A DNA stretch of 64,000 nucleotides. Origin: Burhinus oedicnemus. Its lineage: Eukaryota; Chordata; Aves; Charadriiformes; Burhinidae. Below the pieces are notes generated by a model that worked only from the letters and a program-made list of their open reading frames with translations, was not told the DNA's origin and did no database searches. The position numbers were made by a program, and so were the translations under genes. The DNA lies in NCBI GenBank assembly GCA_008921705.1, contig VFFE01007605.1, forward strand, positions 3,225,351 to 3,289,350, given 5' to 3'. This document shows positions 24,892 to 35,987 of the stretch, piece after piece. Each line of letters opens with the position of its first letter. Positions within the stretch are counted from its first letter, which is position 1.

Positions 24892-25669
24892 TTTTCCTGT
24901 GGGAAACCTCCGCTAATGGCTCTTTAGGACAACACGAAGCAGAAGCGAAAGCTGGCGCGTGAGCACACGCAGCGTGCACAGGCATCCCAACAGCGCTGCC
25001 GTCCTCGCTGGAGCCATGGGGACTTTGCCCACCAGCACGCCCGGAGGGGCTGGGCTCTGCCATTTCCATCCACAGGGGATGTATTTTGCTCACCAGGACA
25101 TCACTTGGGTCTGGGTATATTTATGGAAGGCAAAATTCGGTCCTGGGTGACCATAAACTTGCAGTATGAATGGTCTGGGGCTGTGGTGTGCGCTTAGTCT
25201 CAGAGGGCTGAGCTGTGCCGATGGGGGGACAGCAAGTAGCTGCCCGCTGCCTGTCCTGCTTTTAAGGCTGAGACCGAGTAAAACAGATCGGTTTCTGCAG
25301 AGCAGAACTCAGCGGTGGTGGCCGCAGGGATATATTCAGGATTAAGGTTAGTGACAAGGAGCAAAATCCTGAGCAACGGATTTCACCCCCTCTTCCCAAT
25401 GCTGAGCCAAAGGCAGTGGTTTCTGGCTTTGTTTTGACTTCTGCTGTTTAAAACCCAATCGCTGTGCATCCTCCTGGGATGCTGGATATTCCCCTGACCG
25501 CCCTTTGGACCAGACACTGCCTAAAAGCGCCTTCTCTTCCCACGGCTGCCCCGGGGAAGGTGCGTGGCCGTCCCTGGGTGGCCGCGCTCTGCTGCAAGCT
25601 CCTACCGCACGAACTGCAAGCTGCGAGACCAGCCGAGCTGCTGCCCTGTCTCACACAGCTCATACTCAC

Positions 25670-25756
25670 CTGGAGAAAGAAGCCCCAGCAGAAAGCGCTG
25701 ACGAATACGGCTGTCTAAATCCACATGACGGGAGCGGATAGACAGACTGGCTCTGC
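25670..25756 (-). CDS. TCF7: TCF7 cassette exon (QSQSVYPLPSCGFRQPY)
   Basis: Acceptor TTCCCGATCCCAG and donor GTGAGT enclose exactly 87 nt. With the split Trp and Arg codons it reads W-QSQSVYPLPSCGFRQPY, then SSALSAGASFS-R, entering FTHPLM of the next exon. Mouse TCF7 has an insert of the same type at this point (SPPLYPLSPSCGYRQH), and LEF1 has QPVYPITGGFRQPYPSSLS. The length is a multiple of three and both flanking junctions share phase 2, so skipping keeps the frame: this is a classical alternatively spliced exon. It would lengthen the Groucho-binding linker by 29 residues. Confidence 0.88.
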
Positions 25757-28700
25757 CTGGGATCGGGAAGAAAGAGTCTATAAAGTATCCACCGCTACGT
25801 GGTGTTTCCTTAAGACACCCTTTGCTAAGGGGACTCAGAGCATCGGTGCCCCAGGACCTCTGCCTGGTGGGATGCTCAGGGTGTCCCCTGGGCTCAGGGG
25901 GCAACGTGGGACTTGGACTTTATTTTGGGAGAAGCTGGGCCTCCCTGCAAATGTTGGATCCAATTCTGACCCCCCCTCCATCCCCGGTGTTGAGTAACAC
26001 TGCAGCCTTGAGTTTATCCTGTTAAGACGCAAAATGTGGAGGGGTGCTGAAAAACCAGGAGACGTTGTTATTGCACAAAAGTTGCTTAAAAGAGCACAGT
26101 TTGACCAAAAAACTAAAACCTGCGGTGCACAAGAGGCTGTGCAGTGGTGGGCTGCACCGGGAGGATGCCCAAGCATGGGAATCTCCTGGTGTCTGGAGAG
26201 AAAGCACCTACTCTGCCCTTGTACACACTTCAGAATTGCTCTGCTTTCCCCAGCACATCCCTAAAAGGATGCCCTCCATTTTTAAACAAGCCAAAAGCTT
26301 GGTCCTACGTTTCTTTTGAAAGTTGTTTCATACTGGGGACCGGGCATGTACCAGACCTGGAGCTGGAAATTATTTTTGAGATAGTAAAATAACTATGCAG
26401 GAAGTTCCCTGTTGTTCCCAGCAAGGGAACCCCCCCGTTTTCATATGGAGATAGCTCAAAAATACCTTGGCTTGTTCTGCAAACCTGCCAAAAACTGCGC
26501 ATGGAAACCAAGATGCCCGAGGAGGACGCTTAAACCCGTGCAGATGCTCGTGCTCCTCTGGCCAGGCTGCACAGAGCTGTGCCTAAGACCAGCACCAGCT
26601 ATTTTCACCACTAATACGCAAAAAAAAGCCCATTATCATTAAGTGCGGTGCCCTGCGAAGGACCGAGCTCCTGGATGCCAGGGATTTTTCAGGGCTAAAG
26701 ACAGTTTCTGCCCCGAAGAGGAATAACGACAGCGCCGCGGCAGTCAGGCCCTCGAGCCATGCTGGGGAGGAAGGAGGTTTCTGTTTCTGCCGCTCCAGGA
26801 GTTGCTGTGTCTCGGCTTGACCGAAATCTGCAGGATCTGTCTGTAGGAAAGGCAGGTGAGGCGGCGGGGCTGTGTTTACACCCTGCCAGGCAGAAGCCCT
26901 CTCCCACCCTTAGATGTCGGCGGGTATAAACACACCAACAAACAGCCAAGTGCTACCGCGCATCGGGAAACCGAAACAACCTTTGAAGTTGAAGGCGGCT
27001 GCCCCAGGGCCGAAAAAACACTCGGAGCTAATCCAGAAGCGACACGCGTACTGCAGAGGTTGAGACACTGGGATAGAAAAGGAGCCGGGCACTCGCAGCT
27101 TCATCCAAAGGGATTCTGACGTGCAAATTAATGCAGTTGCAGAATCCATCCTGGATGGTTGGGAATGCACAGTTACAGCCTACATCTACTGGTGATGGGA
27201 GGGTGGCTGGAAAAAAGGCACAGGATAGCCATGGAGGGGCTGCTGCGGTGCTGCTGCCGCTCGGCCCGGGAAGCGGGCGAGCGACACGGTTTGCAGGCTC
27301 CCGGCTGATGTTTGCTGCCAGGCTCCTGTGAGCAAAACTCACTCAACTGGACTCTCGGAGGCTTTTATCCAACTGCCATCCCAGCTAATTACAGAGAGAG
27401 TGATGGCAGCTCCTCCTCCCGAAGCTCTCAGTGAGAACAAAGCCTGGTTCTGCCCAGCTCCTGCCTGCTGGCTCGCGGAGGAAAAGCTGCTTCCCATGTG
27501 TGGCCACCCCAGCTTGGCGGCACCAGTGTGAGCATCCCTGGCATGAGCATTCCTGGCACGAGCATCCCCGGCACGCAGTCCCTGCTGCCCACTGCCTCCT
27601 GCATGGGGTCGACGCTGCTGCTTCTGCACCCACCCGCACCAACGTGCTGAGCCTTGGGGGAGGAGTGGGCAGTTCGGGAGAGGTTTTGGGGCTCTTTCCG
27701 TAAATTTTGGATGAGCAAAGGCTCTATTAGACACACATGCTTTGAAGGGCTGCTCTCTGCTCTGTCGGGCCGTTTGTTGCTTTGCAGTATCTGCTCTATT
27801 AGTCACTAATGAACGCGTCTGACGAGGTTGCTGGAGGATGCCAAACCCCGCAGATGCTAGAGCAGCTCTCAGCAATGCAAACTCCCTCCGCCACCAACCC
27901 ACTGACGAAACCTCTGTGCAAACCACACCTCTTTCCCTCCGCGCACCCAGGGCTGTCCTTAACAGCATCCCACCCCCAGAGTGGACCTTGCATTTGGTAA
28001 ACAGGCTCCTTTCTCACCCCCCAACTATTTCCTTCATGTTATAGCACAGTCACCCCACTACTTGTTTTTCCTGAGGATGAATCACATCATACGAGGAGTT
28101 AAATCATCGCCCAAGAGTGGCAAATTTAGCACAGAAGGCAAAATGTAATCTCTTTGAAGCCAAACTCTGTATCAAAGGCCTCAGCCTCTGTTTCCTTGTG
28201 GTTAAATATCTGGAACATGAAATTCATAAACAAAACAAAAAAGCTACCATTTTACTTTGTGTTTTAATATGCTTTGCCTCTCCCTTTTTTTGCAGTATGT
28301 TCTTGTACCTGGAGGTCTCTGCTGGGCTTTGCGGGGGTTTTATCAGCTGGCACCAGGGAGGATCTGGCCACTTGCCCTCCCCGCACTCTCACTCTGTCCC
28401 GGCCACCCTGACCCACCGCCTGCAGCCACCAGCCTCCCCGCGAGCCTCTGCAAGGTCCCTGTGTCACCAACCGGGATTAAAAATTAATCTGAAGAGTGAC
28501 GATGCCCACACAGCACTGCCTGCCAGACCTGCTCCCTCGGTGTGCTTACCATCATGGTGACAAAAGCCAGTGGCAATGACCACAGAGCGCATACAGGTGT
28601 ATTTTTAACTCATGTCCCTGGGGCAGTTTTCCCAATAGGCTCCACTTTGTGGGATGCTCCTCGGGGCCGGCTCATGCAGGAGGGACTTTTTGGGAGTGCT

Positions 28701-29329
28701 TCAGCTCATGGTCCCTCCTTCCCTGTCCCCCCTGGGGCAGCGGGTGCTGCCAAGCCGGCTGTGCCACAGCCAGGCTGCGGACACCAGGGTCGTTTGCTGG
28801 GCACATCTCTGCCACCGTGTATTTTTTCCCCGTGTGTCAGACCCCGAGAAGCACCATGGCCCGGCGGATGGAGCATCCCATTAGATTATGCCACACCAGC
28901 AGCACAGTCAGGGAAAACACTGTTTGTGCTGAAAACCCCGGCGAGGGAGAAAATTACCTCCTACACAAAAAGGGAGGCTTTTATTTTGATTAGGAGAGGT
29001 GGGTAGGAAGCTCTCCTTGGGTTTCCTAATCCGCACAGGCAGCTAGATGTAAGGCAGGAGACGGTTTTGAATAGGGTAGGTTTCAACCCCGCTCCAGGGA
29101 TGCCCCAGCTGGGACAAAGCCTTCAGCTGCTCTGCAGATCTGCTCCCCATCTCTAAACCAGGACTAAATCCTCCTCCTCACCACACAGCACGCAGGAGGG
29201 ATGAAGCTGGGGCGAAAGCACTGTGGAGTTTACGGAGAACGGCTGCACGTGGTTTGTTCAATAAACTGTCCCCCATACGGAGCGGCCCGTGGGCTGGGGG
29301 CTGCGCGGGGCTGAGCCCTCTACACTCAC

Positions 29330-29420
29330 CATCCCATCGACGGCGTGATCTGTCCGACTCCACCGGGAGGAAGGGGGTAGAAACCGGGGATGTCTGAGGT
29401 CTGGGAAGGACGGTGCACTC
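29330..29420 (-). CDS. TCF7: TCF7 exon: VHRPSQTSDIPGFYPL segment
   Basis: Acceptor TTCTCACAG, donor GTGAGT; 91 nt with split codons at both ends (GA... and ...TG). Joined to the exon above it reads QKQGVHRPSQTSDIPGFY, matching mammalian TCF7 QKQ(G)VHRPLQTPDLSGFY, and continues PLPPGGVGQITPSMGW. The last codon, Trp, is split TG|G, so the exon can be joined either to the 87-nt cassette exon or directly to the FTHP exon. It belongs to the Pro/Gly-rich linker implicated in Groucho/TLE binding. Confidence 0.93.
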
Positions 29421-30637
29421 CTGTGAGAAGGGAGAAGGAGATGAGTTGGACCCGGCACTGCGCTCCCCGGCTGACCAGGACCGCTCCCGTTCCCCCGGCT
29501 GCTCTGTCTACGGGCACTTGTGGGCAGCAAGGAATATCTGTGAAATAGCTGTCTGCAAGTGGCAGGGTATTTTAATTGCCCTTTTTATTGCTGTGGTTCT
29601 TTCTGTGGGGATGTGGTGGCTCGTCCAGAATCACAAACACTCGTGTAAGGGGGTGGGGAAGGCTGTTTGCTCCCGCACAGGCATCATTCCTGCTCTGTGC
29701 CACCCTGGGGCCAAGCAGCAACTTGCTTTGGGAAGGATTTGATGGACTCTGGACATTCTTCTGTCCTTCCCAGAGAGCCTGTTCAGGTGCACAACTGATG
29801 GTCAAAGCCGTTCCTACACCCCCTTCTCATCAGTCACCCCCGGGACCCCCCATGAGCGGCAAGCAGGGATGCTCCAGCAGGCATCACTTTCTCAATTTTA
29901 AACAATTCGAGTCCCTGTTCAAAGCAATTGTTTCGCGGGCTCTGTGGGTGCCAAGGAGCGGCAGAGGTGGGTATGGTGCCAGCTGGGAATTCACCCTTTG
30001 CACGGGAAATCCCTGCATGATCTTCAAAGCCGCCGGCACGGGCGGCATGGCCAGAGGAGACAGCCACAGCATCTCTCTGTTTCTATCTGGACCTGAAAAC
30101 AGCCAGCGGAGCCCAGGGCTGCGGGTGGGACTCAGACAACCGCAACGCTGCTGGAGATAGCAGTCTCCGGCTGACCCCCACACTGGAAAACTGGGGGGGA
30201 GCTGGGGCTGAGCTCTGCCGCAGCATCGTGTAATGCTGACTGCTAACGAGCCTCAGACAAAAAAATCGTGTACAGATTGTCCAGCAGCTGTCCTGGGCGA
30301 TAAATACATTGAATAAACTGGTGATTAGTTGCAAGCAGTTTGCAAACTCAAGTCTGGATGATTCTCCTAGGTGTATTAATGGTGAATGATTAATTAGGAA
30401 CGACACCAACAGATTTCAAGCATCTTATTACGAGTTAGCTAAAATAAATATATAACTGAACTGAAAGGAATATATAACTTAGTAAGAGATTTACCTACAG
30501 CTGTGCTCAAGTGGGATGCAGCAGCCCCCTGAAGGTCAAACAAAACCAGCATCTGCGTTAGGCAGCTGCCAGGATTTCCTGAGATTTGGACCTCCAACAA
30601 CACAGGTTGCATCAGCCAGGGCACAAGTTATTCTCGC

Positions 30638-30790
30638 TGGCCCAGTGGTTGGGGCACCAGCCACTGACTCAGAAGATCCTGCTTCTATTTCCTTGTCTGC
30701 GTGCCCTTGGGCTACTGTGAAATACTGTACAGGGATGCTGTGAGAATGAGCACGACGGTGACTCTCAAGTGCTTACACTAGGTGATGATG
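30638..30790 (+). repeat. Possible ancient tRNA-derived SINE (MIR/CORE-like)
   Basis: The segment has the order expected of MIR-type SINEs: a tRNA-like start (CCCAGTGGTTGGGGCACCAG), then TGCTTCTATTTCC, TGCCCTTGGGC, then GGGATGCTGTGAGAATGAGCA and AAGTGCTTACA. These resemble the tRNA promoter, the TGTGACCTTGGGCAAG box and the TTGTGAGGATTAAA/AAAGCGCTT tail of MIR. It is heavily diverged; by eye only. Confidence 0.4.
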
Positions 30791-32542
30791 GGAGATATTT
30801 CAGTGATGAAACTAGGGATGGGACACATCCAGAATGAACGGGGAAGGAAACCCTCAACCCCAGCAGCGTGGGGATGGGGCATGCGAAGCTGATCACAGCT
30901 GCACCACAGAGGCAGGTTCCAGCTGAGGATGATGATCTGAACCTCTCCACAAATAGGACCTGGGGGGGCGGTCTCTGGGATGGACAGACTGCCCCTGCCT
31001 CCAACGTAAATGTACAGGTTAAATGGGAAAGGGGAGCCTGGGAAGTGCCTGCACGGAGGGTGCAGGCGGGTGTGCAGCCAGAGGACAGCTTCCCAGAATT
31101 ACTGACCCACCGCAGAGATGAACGCTTAGGGACTACTCCAGTACTGATGACAGCCTCCATGGAGGGATAGAACCAGCTCATCCCTTGGGTGAGCTGCTCC
31201 CGCATTACTTAAGGCTTTCCAGGCTAAGGATGAGTCCCTGGAGGCAGCTCACGGCGAGGGGCTTTTGTCCACTGCAAGGCATCTGCAAAGGCAGCGTGAA
31301 GGAAGGTGTGTCGGGTCACCTTCCTGGGAGACTTAGAAATCTGCACGCTTCCTCTTGAGATTCGGAAATCTGCCATTACCTGAGCTTTTAATAGGTTTAT
31401 TTTGCTAAGTCTTCATATTTTTCTGCTGAGTTTATTATGCTCTGGTGGCTGACAAGCAATGTGCTGGCTGGAAGAAAAACCAGGATCTGCCTGGGTATCT
31501 CTTACTCCAGACCTAAATCCTCCCCATCAGCATCTGTGATGTGTCCAGAACGTGGCCTCTGGGTTCAGACCAGGGATAATTCAGCATGTCCTCCAGCCAA
31601 GAGCATCCTCGATACACCATCATTTTAGCAATGATATAAACTCAGTGAAGCTGATGTCTCCAGGACAGTCTGGATCACTCTTGGCCTTTGTCCAAATCAC
31701 CACAGTGGGTTTTGTGCCTCTGTTTCCGCACCAATTTCTGGGCTCTGACGGACCCCGAATCCCTTCCCAAATGTACTGTGACACAAAACTGTCCATTTGC
31801 TCACTTTCACATGAAATGAAGAGGAGGTTTGTGCAAAAGCCTGGGTAATGTGAACAGATGTTGAAAGATTCTGTTGCACTAACGTAAGGTTCAGAAAAGT
31901 TTGATTTTACACTCAGCTTGCCAGTAACCCAGAAGAATGATGGGCTGGGGTGAACTCCTGTGCATGTACCTATATTTTACAGTTCAGGGTTTAACCTCTA
32001 CCTACCGTACTTTCCTCCTTAGCCTCACGAGCTAATTGACGTGTCCTGGACTCACACAGGAACCCAAAGAGCCAAACTGTGTGACAACCACATAACGCGT
32101 GGCTACGGACACACGCATATAACAATCCGGTTAGGTATCAGACACCAATCCTATTTAGTCAAAATATTTCCCGTTTCAAGCATTTATTTTCTCAAAATGA
32201 CAACCTGACAACAGTTTGGCTATGAGTCAAAGGAAAGATTACTTTCCATTTTCTGGTTGACTCTTACGCATCATCTCGCAGGCTGGTCTCAAGCTACAGG
32301 ACCGCTTGCACAGAGAATTGAGCACACTTGATCAGCAGAGTTGGCACTTTTGATATCAAACTCCTCTCAACCAGGATTACAAAGCATTGCCAACAAGCTA
32401 AATAAACTCCTACTGCTACGCAGCGCCCCAATTGACCAAAACTGTTGACTTTTCCCATTGACCAGGATAGTGACAGCCTTGATCTCAGTGATCTCCAGCA
32501 CTGTCCACCTCCCACCACGCAGATTCCCAGCGGTGCCATTAC

Positions 32543-32675
32543 CTTGTTTCTGGTTGATGTCGGCGGGCAAATGGGGCGAGTGGGAGCCGTGGCTGAAATG
32601 GTCGTTGCTGTAAGGGATGAGCGGGGTGAGCGGGTGGACTCCGTGGGACGGCTGCACAACAGGAACTTTGTTGGA
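32543..32675 (-). CDS. TCF7: TCF7 exon: SNKVPVVQ linker
   Basis: It begins after a CCTTGTGTCTTGCAG acceptor in phase 0 and ends with CAA G before GTAATG (phase 1); 44 codons plus one base. It reads [20 protein letters not shown] and ends [11 protein letters not shown]. This segment is conserved in all TCF/LEF proteins just before the Groucho-binding linker; SNKVPVVQ is a family signature, and ADI-QKQ matches mammalian TCF7. It is the most N-terminal TCF7 exon I can recognise here. An upstream exon joining in phase 0 is expected at higher coordinates. Confidence 0.93.
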
Positions 32676-33465
32676 CTGCAAGACACAAGGAGGGAGAGAG
32701 CTCAGAAGTCGTCGGGCTCTGCAAGCAAGGAGGGCTGGTGCCCTTTGCAGTCCCGTTGTCGCAAGCAAGGCTGGGAATTACTAAAAGTCCCCAGTGAGTC
32801 TCAAGGGCAAGGCAGAAAAAGCCCTTGCCTATTTAAATAAACACTACAGCATCCTGCAAGAAAAATCCATAAACCACACAGTGACAACAGCTGAAGACGA
32901 TTGCATGGGTAGGTGGAAAACTGCCCAAATCAACATGACGTTTTCAAAATGCAGAAGACATTTTTTTTCATTCGTTTCCAGTATCTTTTATTCCAGGATG
33001 AATGCTACAAGCATGTTACCCAAGGCATAGCTCTTGTTTTCTGCCTTGTGCCACCACAGGGTCTAAATCTGGACTTTCACATCCTGCACATTCACTCTGA
33101 AAGCCACGCTCGGGCTTTCCTAACCGGGGCTCTCAAGCAGGGAGAGCCATGCTGAGAGCAATGCCTTCGAGAATGTGACGTGGCCACCAGCAAGCCCTCA
33201 GGCTGAAATCCCCCTTGGTCCCAGCTCCAGTGCTGGGAGAAGGTCCGGAGGGAGCTGAGGCAGCGCTGGGGATGCAACAAACCCAGGAAAATTTAGCAAA
33301 GAAAAATCTGTCTCCTATTGCAGCTACTCCTGGTTACGCACAGCGAGGCCAATGGAGCTGTAAAAGGCGCTTTTTTGTGAACGCAACAGGGAGAACTTCT
33401 GCATGTGGGAGCAGAGAGAGGGGAACCTGTTCATAAGAGCTGCACAGCTGTAAGGGAAAGGGAAA

Positions 33466-33504
33466 CACACACACCCGCGTGCACACAAACACACACACAC
33501 ACAC
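33466..33504 (+). repeat. (CA)n microsatellite
   Basis: Two ACACAC runs interrupted by CCCGCGTG. Confidence 0.9.
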
Positions 33505-34180
33505 GCTGCCGTCTCCCGCCAGCCTCCTCGCCTCCGGCATCTCAAGCTGCTCCCTACATGCCCGGTTTCGCCCACGGTTGCCTTTAAACCCAAACTGACT
33601 TCGCCTTGGTGGTGGAATGTTAGGATTTGTCCCAAATGAATCCAGAAAGAGAAACAGGACTGACAGCACCCCAAAACGGGGAGAAAATGAGAGTGGACCA
33701 GGTAAGACAGCTGTCCAGGGGCTAGGAGCCAGGTATGGCTAGCCAGACCTCTTGTGTCCCACCAGGACATGCACAGATGATTTGCTGCTTGACTTTTGAC
33801 AAGTCATTTATGATGTCTGGACTTGATTCACTGCTGCCTTCCACTTCGGTAACGATTTTGCTCAGGCAGAGCAAGCATGAAACACCAGTCGGGTTTGGTG
33901 GAGGTGGCACAGCCAGAGCCAGTGGCTCTGGAGGACCTGTCCTGGACCTCTCCCTGCCACTCCGAGCTGTGTCCACAGCAGCCTGAGAGCCCTGGGCAAG
34001 TCCTGCATTTTGCATCCCTGCTCCGAGGAGGAAATCCATGAAGCGGAAAGGAAAACAGGCTGATGGAGACACCACTTTACATCTGTCTTTCCCACAAAGA
34101 TTTGCTCATGCAAATAAAACCCAAGAGGCATGCAGGCTTGCATTTAAGAATGAATGAAAACCCAAATTCCTGATGCTTAC

Positions 34181-34268
34181 CAGGTGTAGATTTACTGTGT
34201 ACAGCGGGATACTGGGAATGTAACCCCCTCTCCCCAGCACAGACTGGTGTGGTAGAGGCGTTCCCGTC
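34181..34268 (-). other. Candidate exon, 88 nt (unproven)
   Basis: On the TCF7 strand a fair acceptor (CATGGCTCTGCTGCAG) and a strong donor (GTAAGC) enclose 88 nt. In the frame that would join the SNKVPVVQ exon in phase 0 it reads TGTPLPHQSVLGRGGYIPSI then PLYTVNLHL, with no stop. I do not recognise this as TCF7 or any other family. It could be a lineage-specific exon or chance. Confidence 0.15.
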
Positions 34269-35966
34269 CTGCAGCAGAGCCATGGGATATGTGGTTTTCC
34301 CATCGAGAGCGGCGCTGGGCTGGCTCCTGCTTAGTTAAACACATGTTTGGAGCTCTGAGCTTTTACTATTCTTGCCCATGGAATGAGATGAAGAATAGCT
34401 TTTCAGTGATATTTCCAAAATTAGCTATGGTTTAGCTTATTTAAGAACCAGAAAGCCTAAATTAGGGATATGCAGTGCTACGTGTACATTTTAACGTGAC
34501 ACCGGAGCAGGACGAGCTCGATGCTGAGCTGTTTTGAGAACATCAACTTAAGCATTTCTGCTCTTCCAAGTGGGGCAGATCTTCCCTTCCCATTCGCACC
34601 GTGCCTGACCCAAAGCGCAGCACCATCCGCCAGCCAGCCTCGCTGCCTGACGACTGTTGACAGCTTTCAGAGCAACGACAGAAGACACAGACCACTACAA
34701 AGGCAGTTGAACAGTCCCGATGCCAATCCACAGGATACCTCAACAGTGAAAAGCACCGATCACGTGTGGTTACAGCAAAGGCCCGGGCTGCCCTTCTTCC
34801 CCATCAAAGCAGAACATGGTAACTTGGTGGTACAACAGGTTGCAGCTCAGTTACTCCGATTTTCCATCGGTTCAGATGGGAAACGAGACGTTGCACCAGT
34901 AAGAAGAGCTGGCCTTCCCTGTGTCCCTTCTACGTTTGCACTTGCCTTGCTGGAAAACTTTTCTCCTACTCTTTAAAGTCATAAAGAGCTGGTGGGGAAG
35001 GATGCTCAGGAGGCAGGTAAGACAAAAATTTCTGCAAGAGGCTATTCATCCCCCTCCCACTTCCTCCATTTGGGAGTTCGTTACAGGAACCTGTCTCCCA
35101 AATGGAACCAACCAAGGGAAGGACACGTTGCACAAAGATCTGGAGAAACAGAGATGAATCCTTCAGTCTTGATCCCCAGTTTAAACACTGCAGCTGCTAA
35201 TGGTTGCGGCCCGTGGCCATGTCTGCAGCTCCTGCTCTTCACCAGACGTGCTGTGGCTGCCGCACGCATCTTTGCTGTGAAATCATACCTTGTTTATAGA
35301 AATCTACATGCCAGAGAACTGGTATCAATTCCTCTTTTTTACAAGGTTTAGATTTAGTTTCTGAAATCAGCTGCAGCGCATGAACCCTGAAAAAGCTTTT
35401 CAAAGCCAGCACTTATCAGCTGACAATGTCTTATGCCATAAAATTAACCTAATATAAATGTCTTCTGCCTGTTTTCTGCCGAGCAGACTGATTTTAACAC
35501 GAGGGCAGTTGGTTTGGTGTCCTCTCAGCAGGTCCCCTGGGAGGACGCAGGGTGGTGCTGGTTGGGACACCATGGGGATGTGCTGTGGTTTGGTGAAGCA
35601 TCTTCCTGCCTCTCCTCCCCAAAGCCGTGTTTCAATCCAGCTCAGAGTGGTGGCGATGGAGCTGCCGGCTACCCATCCACCCGAAATAATGCAGCTGGTG
35701 CCCAGCATCATGGCCCCAACCCCCAGTCACCCCAAGTCACCTCCCGTCCTTCGGTAGCTGGGGGGGGGACATGAAAGGGCTCTGGGGACAGCTTTGTCTC
35801 ACCTCTCCCAGCACAGCCCTTTGAGGGCAGGTCGGGGAATGAGCTGTGCAGCCACGACCTCGCTACAGAAATGAAGAGACGCATTTACAGCAACACCAGA
35901 ACGGTATTTCCAGAGGGGACGGAGCAGCAGAATGGGGTTTGCAAGCCTGGAGGGCCCTTCACCCCG

Positions 35967-35987
35967 CCCCCCCCCCCCCCCCCCCCC
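35967..35987 (+). repeat. Homopolymer of 21 C
   Basis: An unbroken C run preceded by CCCCG. Such tracts polymerise and sequence poorly, so the length is uncertain. Confidence 0.9.

Larger units (their letters stand above)
23864..32542 (-). other. TCF7: Three further TCF7 introns
   Basis: The introns are 23864-25669, 25757-29329 and 29421-32542. Moderately CpG-rich sequence near 24.6-24.8 kb, a 16-bp tandem repeat at 24.8 kb, a short GAGCATCC-type triplication near 27.53 kb and a SINE-like remnant at 30.6-30.8 kb are the only structures I noticed. No additional TCF7 exon was recognised. Confidence 0.65.
11818..32675 (-). other. TCF7: TCF7 gene, middle and 3' part (nine coding exons)
   Basis: TCF7 (TCF-1) is the HMG-box DNA-binding effector of Wnt/beta-catenin signalling and a key factor of T-cell development; it binds CTTTGATC-like sites in the nucleus. 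Nine exons (133, 91, 87, 111, 163, 108, 49, 73 and 301 coding nt) have AG/GT borders and matching phases and join into 1116 nt ending in a stop. From the N-terminal side they encode the Groucho/TLE-interaction linker, an alternative segment, the HMG box, a basic nuclear-localisation tail and the C-clamp E-tail. Paralogues: LEF1 lacks a C-clamp; TCF7L1 and TCF7L2 differ in the linker. The [10 protein letters not shown] lead-in, the WFTHPLM junction and the neighbouring SKP1 gene all point to TCF7. The beta-catenin-binding N-terminus was not found. Confidence 0.95.

Noticed and set aside
11818..32675. Assignment of the HMG gene to LEF1 or TCF7L2
   Set aside because: LEF1 lacks a C-clamp. TCF7L2 has PKTGIPRP and longer tail motifs, while this gene has QKQGVHRP, YDRN and [10 protein letters not shown] and sits next to SKP1, all as in TCF7.
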